From contig OW804094.1 in the NCBI GenBank assembly GCA_942159475.1, positions 9,431,555 through 9,495,554 on the forward strand: a stretch of 64,000 nt of DNA. The letters run 5' to 3'. The translations under genes were made by a program, and so were the position numbers. Shown piece after piece: positions 12,601 through 24,600 of this stretch. The notes under the pieces are model-generated. The model saw only the letters and a program-made list of their open reading frames with translations. It ran no database searches and was not told where the DNA came from. This DNA comes from Sthenelais limicola (lineage: Eukaryota; Annelida; Polychaeta; Phyllodocida; Sigalionidae). Every line of letters begins with the position of its first letter. Positions within the stretch are counted from its first letter, which is position 1.

Positions 12601-15600
12601 TTAAAAAATATGCTCGGCCAGATCATCAGAAAATGTACAATTAGCAGCTCTATACATTTAGTAAATTCTGATAAATTAGACTGACAAATGATGTTTTACT
12701 ATGTTAAACTGTATTTTGATCCTTATTTTTGTCTTAAATGTTGGTTATTTGAGAGGATTGGTGAAGGCGTATTGTACATTTTCTGGAAATCTGACTCTGC
12801 TGGCAAACAGACTCACAACATGATTGAGAAAGACAGATTAAACCTGACACTTATGAAAAACATTTATTAAGAAAATACATCTTTTTTCATGTTCTTGTAT
12901 ATTTCCATCGCTGGAAAAACACATGTTTATGTTATTAAACATAATTGAATCTCACCATAAATTTGACCATTTGAGGGTTCTTAGCTATATAATATACACA
13001 ATATTATGTTATGTTCTGATATAAGAATCAGGAAAATTATGAGGGTTTGGGGTTTTTTAAAGGAAAATAAAGTTAATTTTGAACTGTTCATTTATTGAAT
13101 AAAATAAAACATGTGTAAAATTAACCCTGATATTTGTACCCACAGACAACAAGCTCCCCAACATATGTACCTGTCAGGTTCAGATTCTGCCCAGGAGGAA
13201 ATATTCAGGTAAACGTTTAAAAAAGAAGGTGTGACATGTAAAGCCTGGGTTCCACTGCCCTGCTACTTCTCCCACTTCTCCCGCTTCTTGATCAAAGAAG
13301 CAGGAGCAGTAACAGGGGAGTAAAAGGGATGGGTGCTATTGGCTCCAGCTACATCACCTGAGCCACATTACTTCTTTTGGCGGATTTTAGAAGCGTAGAG
13401 TGCTTCCGCTACTATCAAACATTTTTTATTTAACGGCTGCTTCTTTGTTGCAGAAGTAACAGGAAGTAGCAGGAGGTGGCCCCAATCTACGTTACTCCTC
13501 AAGTTACTTGATTTGTTCATTTCCATGTGAAAATAAAATGTTGTCTGCTCAAATTTCTGAGTAGCGGTAGAAGTAGCAGTGGAAGAAACGGGAGCAATAG
13601 ACAGTCAAAGTAGCAGGAGGAGTAGTGGGAGGAGTCCCCGGCCAGTAGAACCCAGCTTTAAGTCGTTGATACCCCAAATATGTAATGTGTCAAAATGAGT
13701 CATAAGTCGATAAGTAGAATTTTTTCCCAAAAATGTTTTATTCCAAAGGTCTCTTTGTAGCAATGTTCTCATATTTTATTTATCTAGCATAAATACACAT
13801 GCATCAGATTTCAAGACAGTGTATTGAATATATCCTAAGGTCATCCTATGGAGTATATTTAGCTACTAGTAATTAGGGAGTATATATTCAGCAGGACATC
13901 TGATATGGTTATGTTTTACTTCAGATGGAGCGATGGAGAGTTGATCAAGTGGAACAAAGGCTGGTCTAACACTCCAGTCAATTCCCTCAGTCTCAATGGT
14001 GTATGTGCAGGGTCAGTCTTTGTTCATCATTGTATTTGTATATTATGATAATATTTCATCTGGCAATGTACATTACTAATCTTTATATGACGCACACATG
14101 GCCGATTTTGCTCCCCATTGCCCCACGATTTGGGTCTCCTGGTGAATCCCAAGATTTCTTTACTTGGGCCAATGAACAATAGCAATGTAACATAGCAACT
14201 GGTCACATAGCAACAATAGTGCACATTTCCGCACTTAGGTAGGCATCCTCTAAAGCCAACTCAAACCCCTGATGAAGGGCTAATGTAGCTTGAAACGTCA
14301 GACCCCAATAAAGGCAAAACTAAACACAATTCTCCATCTCCTGTCCCCTCTGTTTTGGGCCTAACCCCACACTCAAGGATTTTATTTCAAACCATGATCT
14401 ATGTTATTTCAAAACATAAACCAGGATTTGAAATGAAATCCTATGATTCATCAGGAGACCCAAATCGTGGGGCAATAGGGGGCCAAATCGGCCATGTGTG
14501 CATCAGCCTTTAAGTGGCCATTGCACCAGACAGGGTAGAGACTAATGGACATTACTAATCTGTATGTCTTTGCATTAAGTGGCCATTGAGACTAAAGGGA
14601 CATAGTTACAAGTGTACACTTGTATAATGCAGATCTGCTGCAATCCATGTGTGCTCCCAAACACCAAAAAGGAACTTTATCTGTGAGGCAGATGCAGGTA
14701 AGTACTTTACATATAACTATTTAATTAACGTATAATAACATAATTGTTCCAGGAAAATGAGTCACATGTCGCAAAAATAATATTCTTCAAAGATCTCTTG
14801 ATTGAAATGTTCTAATTCTGATAGAGTTTAGCAGTTGTAGTTTTATGAATCTATGTACCAAATTTCAGGACATTGTATTACATATATCCTTGTGTTTTGA
14901 AGGCCTATGTTTGGAGTATATTTAATTACTGTACTGGTAAGTACCCATCCAGAAACATTGCAAACGTTGTTTCTTTTTCAAAAGTAAAAATATCAAACTC
15001 AAAATATAGAAATACTTATTAAGTGTTTCAGTGTTTACTATCATTGGAATCGGCTGGATCTCATCTTTTCAAATATGATGATATCTCAAAATCCATTTTT
15101 AGCAACTTGTGACTCATTTGCCTAAAACACATCACATATAATTATTTAATTAGTATATAGTAACATAATTGTGATCCATTTTTAGGAAAATGAAGACATT
15201 AATCGGAGAAAAATACTGTTACAGCACCCTTACTGCCAGCAAGGAGATAAAATTGTTTTAGAGCGTCTTCAATGTCATTATAACATTGGTGAAAAATATT
15301 GTTGTAATCGCCTGTGCTACATTATGAACCTAGTTTCTAGCTATTCTCTTTGTTTCATTGAAGCTTTACCAGTGGCAGCGGAAGTATGTGAGCAAGTAGA
15401 AGACATGAAGTTTGCTACAAAATCTATCAGAAATGGAGAAGTGACTTACTACTGTGAGGAGTATGCAGAGTTTCCTAATGGAGACTCACAGTTAACTCTT
15501 CCCTGTGAAAACTACAAGATTGCTTTCATTCAACCCTGCACTCGTAAGTATTTAAATTCTACGCACTACAAGGCCATGGCATAACAGAATTCAGAGATTA

Positions 15601-18600
15601 GGCAATCACTCAAGCATGCCATGCTGCAGGCTTTCTAAGAGGCCTCCACGCTCTAAGAATATCCTACCAGGAATTAAATTGAATTATTTTGATATTCTAT
15701 ATTCCATGATCGATATATTCATGTTGGACAATTACTAATAAAGTAACTAAATAAACTCTATATGATAACCATCAAAACGCAATTATACAGCCAGAATAAG
15801 CCAATCAGCCCAGGCCCTGTGCCCATTGTTGTAATCTGTCTAGTATATAAGCAATACAATGATTACAGCTGCTCTCTTTTAACTGGTTCGGTTCTGGGTA
15901 AGACCTTAAAGGGCCTTTCTGTCGCTTTTCTCTGTCTCTCTCCCTTCTTCTCTATCTCTATTTCCTGGGTATGATCTGGGTATGATAAACTGCCTCCCTC
16001 TCAGCTCACCCGCCCTTGATATAACACTTCAAAGTGTTGATAAGGGCGTAAAGCTACCAATCTCACTCAGTCACTCTTTTAACTGGTTCGGTTCTGGCTC
16101 GAAACATACATCTCTGTGTGTTGCATTGATTAATTTCTCGCTCAACTACTGACCCTAAATATTTGTCAGAAAATGACCCTGAATTCTTCAATGTCTTGAG
16201 ATTTGGCACACATATCTGCATGACTATGGGCAATAAACCCCTCAAAAATAGGACCATTCAAACAAAGAGATCTTGTGAATAAATCACTTCAAAAAATTTA
16301 AAAATAAATGCGGGCACAGAGTTGAGTGATTTATATCAATTCAAACGCCTTGAGAGCCAACGAAAATAATCTATTCTGGAGGAACTAACTGTCCGATTAT
16401 AGATCTCAAAGCAGGACTGTCTTTCTGACAGTCAGGGGTTTCTGGGATCATTTTTATATATAGCTTCCAAGGAACTCATGGGTTCGACTCCCAGGCTGGG
16501 AAGCAAAAGCCTGGGAGAGAAGGGGGCCGGTTTAGTGGAAGTGTCCCCTGAATTCTTCAATGTCTTGAGATTTAGTACACATATTTGCATGACTATGGGC
16601 AATAAACCCTCCAAAAATAGGAACATTCAAACAAAGAGATCTTGTGAATAAATCACTTTGAAAAAATAAATGCGGGCACAGAGTCAGGTGATTTATATTG
16701 ATTTGAATGCCTTGATAGAGCCAACGAAAATAATCTATTATGGAGAAACTAACTGTCCGATTATAAATCTGAAAGCAGGACTGTCATACTGACAGTCAGG
16801 GGGTTCTGGGATAATTTTGATACATAGATTAGAAGTATTTCAAGGGAGATATGAGCAATCTAGCAGTGAGCAATATTTTTGAGTTTTTACAAGTTATTAT
16901 TATATTATTTATATTGTTTCGATCGACTGGATGCGGCCAACGGAAATAAGGATTCTGTAACCCATCATTATAAACCTACTTGTCTTGCAGCACTGGTACG
17001 GCCCCACTACACATTGGTATTTAGCACACAAACACAGACATACTCGCAGGCAGTGCAGTATTGCACTGGTGAAGGTGGATCTGTGGCTACAGCCTACAGT
17101 CTACAGGAACTGGCCCTCATACAGAACGCCATGTGAGTACACTGCCATAATAATCTTATAAATTGACTAGCAAAGTACACGTCCTCTAGAGGGTCACCCT
17201 CTCTCCCCACACTTCCCCCTCTCCCTCTTTTCCCTCCCCCTCTTCTCTGTCTTTCATACCTATTTTACTCTCCTAACCCCATCTCCGATTTCCACCCCCA
17301 CTCTCCCTCCCCTCATCCTCAGGCTCCCCCTCCCAGTGTTCTCCCCCTCTCTCCCTTCCCCTACATCCTCTCCCTCCTATCTCCACCCCCACCTCTCCTA
17401 GTGCTACACCCTCTTCTTCACTCTCCCACTCCTCTGCATGTAGTTAGGTCCCCCTGGAGGTAGGTTGTGGGAAATATATAACTAACAACTTTTATTCAGT
17501 AATCAAATAATGATACAAAAATTGGATGATCCCTCTACACTGTAAATTTTCACGGCCAACCATGACGTCATTATAATATCATAATGACGTAGTATCTGAC
17601 AGGGGCTTTCCCAGGCTATAAATAGAGTGTAGAGATTGCAATTTAGATAAGTAAAACGCTTTGTAAAACAACAAATTCCGAAAAAATGTGAGACAAAGAA
17701 ACCCCTATTTTCTACCTCTTTTCGTAGAAATCGCTCTTTCCGTATATTATATGGATTACTGCCTTGACAAGCTTGGAGCTATAAACAACTAGGCTTGAAA
17801 TTAAAGCGGCACTCTTAGTTAATTAATCATATACATCCTGTAATACTTAAAAGACTTAGTAAAAAGTCCAGATAGATTTGTTATATTATATCACTCATTT
17901 CACCCCAAAGTCAGTCATTGATGTTTTAATAAATATTTCAAAGAAAGATAAATTACTCAAACATTGAGTGATTCTTTCACATCTTTGAATCATTGGTTAA
18001 TATATACTCAGAAGCCCTCTATAACTGGCTGTTAAGGTCTTACCCCTTGGATGAGATACATATGATTTGAGTTGAGTAAATTTACATTGATATTTAGGAA
18101 AGAACTAAATTACATTTTATAAACGGCTATAGACCCATTACATGATTGACATTACTTTGTATATTTATGAATGCAGAGGCAATTCAAAGACTTGGCTTGG
18201 AGCCACTGATGCAGCGATTGAAGGTGTTTGGGTGATGTATGGAGAGGATGTGCTGATGTATGACAAGTGGTCGACAGGCACCATGCCTTCAAACATTGCC
18301 AAGAATAACCTGGTGTATGATGGAGGCAACGACTACCTACTGGATGCTGCAAGTGGAGAAACACACCCTACACTCTGTGGAATACCAGTTGGTAAGTATT
18401 GTTTTAATCTTTATATTTGCAGTAGTTACATCATACATCTTTTGCTAACTACAATGGGGGATTTGCATGTCTCACTGCAAATGACTACTGCAGTGCATGC
18501 TGGGATAGATTCTGTTCAAATCTGACATACAAATATTCAGCAACATTGTTATCAAAAATTGCAAGAATGTTTTCACAAATATCATAAATGTATAAATTAT

Positions 18601-21600
18601 CTATGAAAACTAAATGCATGATGGGAAATATAGGGACCATAATATTCGATAAATATTCCATGCTGAACATGGCATGTTTTCTATAGATTTTAGACTGTAC
18701 CATTAGTCCCATAATTCCATGTGAATTAAGATTTAAAATAGCAGCTATGCAAATCCCCTATTAGTAAATTTAATGCTTCTTATTTCAGGTACCACATGTG
18801 ATCTAGACCCGCCTAACATTACCAATGCCCAGTATGTAATAACTGGGGGAGTTGTGCATTACTACTGCAACTATGGCTTAATGTTTACTGATGGCAAATG
18901 GACAAAGAGCTTTGCATGCAGAGCACAGGCTCTGGCTCTTATAGATGAGAGCTGTCAGCGTAAGTACAAACTTTGACAATTGGTTAATTCATATTTGAGA
19001 TGTGCTATTGAAGAATGAGTTATAAATAAAAACAGGTTTTGAGATACCATCAATTTTGAGATTATCAAGATGAGATTAGGTGGGTTCCAACGATGTTAAC
19101 ATTCAGCAAATCATATGTCTGTGTAATCCAAGATTAACGCAAATTAAATTAGAATTTAAAACAAAAATCAAGGTTATATGTTGTTATCATATGATTATAT
19201 TTCTTTTAGCTAAAACCAGCTTTGTGTCCAGCTACATGGCTAGCTACACTCAGGCATTGGAGACCTGTCAGCTTCTGTCACTGTCACTACCGACTGTCAC
19301 ACTGAGTGACATCCTCAAAATGGAAGCAGATTCCATGATGTAAGTTCACAAAGACTATTAGGGATTGACCCCAATAAAAAAGAGTTCTTTGTTGACAGAC
19401 TAAATAAAAGTTTTTTTGTGTTTTTTTAAAAAAAATATTAATAGGGAAAACAGGAGACATGGATTTCAAGGTCTTCCAGTATTTTTATTTTGTGGATTTT
19501 ATTATTTATTCTTGGTGTACAGATCAGGTTTTTTCACCTGTTGCAAGTGGTACTTATGTACAGATACAGGTGTGAATGAAAATCTGACCCATATAATATA
19601 TTGATTAGAGGTATCATTTGAAGATGAATGAAATACCAAGATGTCATGGGTAAGGTATGATGGTTGGCTGTAGTATAATTTGGAAGAATTAATTGTATGA
19701 TAGATTATCAATTACTAAATATTACTAAATATCCACTTGCCACCCAGATCACTTTGGATGGAGTGTTGATGATCTCAGAAAGAATAAGAAACTATGGTCT
19801 TGAATACATTTTGAAACATTGAAATTGTGTGATTACTTTAGGAAGAAATGGAATTTACCAGACCTGTGGGTTGGCAGGGTTAACCCTGGAGACACAATAT
19901 GTCCGCTGAAACTGAGGGGAAAGGATCCGTCCAGCCAGCCATGTGATGAAAAACACTTCTTCACATGCACACTGCCAGGTAGGGTAACCTCAAATGATAT
20001 GTTGTTGGCATTGATTACTTTTATTTCCACAAGAAAACACCATAGCAGCCAGTGGAGACCCCACTTTTTGGTACAAAAATGAAAATAATTAAGCAAATTT
20101 GGGGTGGCCAAACAGTATGTATGTATTGAATATATCTATGGTTATTATACATGCATTGCTCTGAAAACAATGTAGCTAGAGTGAGTTACGCATAGTTTGT
20201 ATTTCACTAGTGATTTATTTGGTTTATATGTTTTTTTAATTAGATTACCGCTGAAATTCAAATTTATGACTCGATTTTATTTGTATTTTCATGATTGAAA
20301 GTATATATAATAATAAATCTGTTAACTGGTTGGTTTCAATTGCTTAAAATATTGTACTCATTGCTACACAACTCATGCTATATTCACTCCTTCAACCAAC
20401 TTGTTAGTTCACCTGTATTTATCTGAGGTTATCCGAAGGAGTATATTTTATTAAGAAATAAGGCTAGCTATTTTAAAAAGGGTCAAAAGGCTATGGTCTT
20501 TCAAAAATCTGCTAAAATAGGCTTATTGCTAGACTTGTGTATGCACTGTCATGTGAACAGATGAGTGGAGGCCGTCTCAAAGAATTGATAGTAGCGAGTT
20601 TACCCATGATAATATGCTCTCTGTGTTCCAGGCGTGATGCCACCCACTCTACCTCACCTAGCATGTTGGAAAGCAAATGATCTTATTCGGGAGGTGCCCG
20701 GTAGGTTTTCATATTGTGTTCCTAGGTCAACTTTCACAAATTTTGCTCTGTTGCATTCTATTTGTAAATTTTCATTTTTTCTTTTTTCTGTTATTTATTT
20801 CTGTTATGTATTTATTTATTTAAACTTTTCTATATACCATAGACACTGTAGCAGAAGCAGGCTGTGCCCGAGGGAAGGTGTATGTGCACCCTGAGATGAT
20901 GAGTAACCATGGTGATGCATCCAGGCACTGTGAGCAGCTGGGAGGAGCTCTAGCTCATGTAGCAGATGAGCAGGAGGCCAGCATCCTCCAGGCCTTCAGG
21001 TGAGCAAGCCAACATGAAACATATTCTACAGATTTATCTAATCAAATGACTATGTTTATTTGGGTGCAATACAAATATTTTGATTGTATGTGTACAGTTT
21101 TGTTTGAGTGGAGTGACTGTGTTACATAACACAGCCATGAACAGTGGGTGATGTATTACTGGAGAAGCAAGACCAGACGCTTAGTGAGATAATGATATAA
21201 TTATTTTAAAATAGGGGATTTGCATAGCCACCATTTTGAATCTTGATTTGCATGGAATTATGGGACTTTTCTAGAATCTATAGAAAACATGTTCATGTTC
21301 AGCATGGACTATTTATCAATGCTCTAATGTCAATATCCATGTGCTATACACATGTTCCCATGACACAAGTCTCCATCTTTCCCATCATGCATTTTGTTTT
21401 CATAGATCATTTGTACAAGCTGTGATATTAGAGAAAACATTCTTGCAACTTTTCAATAAAATGATGCCAAATATTTGTATGTCAGATTTCATCAGAACCT
21501 ATCCCAGCATTCACTGTGGTAGACATGCCCAGTATGACATGCAAATCCCCTATTTTCTTATCAAATGATTACATTTATTTGGGTGCAATACAAATATTTT

Positions 21601-24600
21601 GATCATATGTACAGTTTTGTTGGAGTGGAGTGGCTGTAAGCATGTTAAGAAATCATGAACAGACAATATTTTTACTGACTGCTAGTTAATGGGTCAGATT
21701 TTCAGAAAATGCACAATCTACAGCTCTAAACATCTCCCAAGTTCTGTTAAATTAGAGTGAAAAATGATAAATACTAGGTGTATCTGAGTGTATTCTCTAT
21801 TGTATTCATTCAATAAATCAGTCTGGTTATGTTGCACTGTATTTTAAAGGATTTGAGGATTGGTGAACACAAATTATACATATTCTGAAAATCTGACCAT
21901 AATATTTTCCAGCTTGAAGTACACACACACAAGTACATACCCATCCAATGAACTCTTGATGTGGATTGATGGTGATGAGAAGGAAACAACTGGGATTTGG
22001 AAGTCCCCCATACACGATACACTGACAGAACCCAGTAATGTGGCCGTACTATCTGACAGTACACCCGGGGATTGTCTCTCTATGTTTGGCCTACAGTGGC
22101 AAGGAACTGACTGTGCTGAGCAGCTTCCTTATGTGTGTGAGGTAGAAGAAGGTAGGCACTTGTATGCAGACATTTTTTTCTCTTTTATTTAGAATGTTTA
22201 TACAGCAAATCAATGAGTCAAATCATTTCACGAGTAGTCAAGTACAATGAAGATACATAGTCATTTTGCAAATCAGTTTTAACTGAGACATGGGCTCCAG
22301 GTATATATTCTTTGCTGAATTCCATGGTTTTCTGTCCATTGCTGAATCATACTGGTTCTAGTTTATCTAATTCTAGTGCTATGATGGAGGACTGGTGCTA
22401 ACACAATGTTAATACAATGCTATTACATTACAATACAATGGGTGATGAGTTTATTTGTTTGGGTCATATGGGCTACGTGATTTTGTTGGAGCATTGTTGG
22501 GCTGTTGTGATTTGTGTGTTATGATCACAGTTAGCCCTTTTGAGGGCTGGAAGACCTGTACGCAGAAGTTGAAGTCCCATTCATATAAATTCATACTTGA
22601 ATAAAAATTATTGTATATATTTTATTCAATTGTTTGTAGCAAAAAATATCAAAAAGGTTTGGAGTATGACATTGGTGCAAAAATGATCTCAAAGAAACAA
22701 TCCTAGAAGAATCTTTTGTGTATTTATTTGATCAAAATTGTAAAAGGCACATTACCTGGCCAAGGTCCTTGGACAACCAACCATAGAGCTCTGCCTTATA
22801 TCAATCTATTATGAATATTAATGTATAAATATTGATACATATATGTCATGACTTTGATACTACAGGTTAAAGTGCTGCTCAAATTATTTCTTCTTTTTTT
22901 TAATGATTTCATTTATCCAGCTTCTCTAAACATATATTCATGATATAGTCAAGAGCAGGTAACACAATACATATCTGTGGCGTTCTACCTGCTGCTGCAG
23001 TCTTCTTGTATTAACATATATAGATATAAAATACTATAGCTTTCGGTACATTTGGTTGATACAATACAATACATGGTTTAAAGCAGTGATAATTCTCAAG
23101 ATACATAATTAGTGATAACCTCAAAGATATGCAGATCTAGGGGTAAGTGAATCAAAGAGGTGAGCAACAGTATCTGTGTTATACACAAATCAAGTGCACC
23201 ACAGTCTTGGTCCAGAATGAATTTAGAGACCAAGAAAACATAAGTTCTAATTTTTAAGGCATTCTGATATTGATAACATTTAATTTCTCAAACATTTGCA
23301 GAGTTACGGTTGGTGAATGGGTGCTTCTGGATAGAACAGATGCCTTTGGATGAGGTAGTTGGTCATCAGCTATGCAGGGAGAATGGAGGAACACTAGCAG
23401 TATTCCAGAACTTGGCACAGCTTGTTAATGTCATAACACCCCTCCTGTCATTAGAGTGAGTTAGAGATTTATTGGAATATAAATGGTTAAATTATTGACT
23501 TGTTTTAGTATAATTATTCTACTTAGAATAGAATAGTCAGGCAACAGAATCCAGGATGGTTCAGGTTCCCATAATGCAGAGTTGGGAATTAATAATTGAA
23601 CATTTTGTAGGCATAAAGACTTATGTTATTAAACTTCTTTTTCTTTTTAAAGATTTTATGTTGACTGGGCATAGAAGTCCCCTGTACAGGGCTCCTCACT
23701 TGGACCAGTATATACAGAGCAAAAACAATTGAATAAAACTTTTAACGTTTGATACTGGGTCATAGGTCATACAAGTACCACTTGCCACTTTTCCTATTAT
23801 AATATGTATGTATGTGTTGGTGACAGTATGTAACAGAATGTAACAGGTTCAGTGCAAGAATGGGGAAGCTAATTTTTTTTCTATTTACTAAACTTTTTCA
23901 ATAAACCGATCATCTCTTAATCTATTCTGCTATATATCATTCGGCTCAACTCGCATCGACGACCAATCACAATCTAGCACACAACCTTACACATGTGTAA
24001 CACCCGCTACTATATAAAGCTTGTACAACCACACAATGTAGGCACAACCCTTGTTGAAACCCACTTGGGTTGAAACACGTTGGGTACACATTGAATAAAA
24101 AGTGCTTCAAAATATTAGGATCGGAGTAATCTTTACTGGGTTCACATACCTTATTTACAGAAGAAAAAAAAGACATACTATGCAACAACCACAACTGACA
24201 CTGACTATTTCAAATATTCCTCTTTCCCTATCATCTTCCATGGTAAAGTGCCACGGTGTGGATTGGAGGAGTTGAAGAGACTGCTGGTTTGTTAGCTGAG
24301 ACTCAGCCATTAACCTGGTCCTTATGGGGAAGTATACTACCTGCTGTAGCTGACGACCATAGGAAGAAGTGTCTGGCATACTCTGAAAGAGAGAGGGCCT
24401 TTGTGAAGTATCCATGTAGTCAACCCCTTGATGGTATCATCTGCCAGACCACAGGTAACTTGATGATATTGCCTATGATTCCTGTGATTATTAATATTGT
24501 AGTGACTCACCCTTTTTTTAAAGTCATTTCACACATTGTATAGCCTCAAATATAATATAGTATTCTGTTAGATGACAACTTGCACTATTTCTGTTGTAGT

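Noticed and set aside
14269..14305. Hammerhead ribozyme (CTGATGA ... GAAAC)
   Set aside because: Stem II does not start directly after CTGATGA (the GCTA/TAGC pairing is offset) and no stem III is visible before the GTC. Kept only as a Penelope-like hint.
16478..16496. tRNA-like B box (GGGTTCGACTCCC)
   Set aside because: No A box or cloverleaf can be drawn from the preceding 60 bases.
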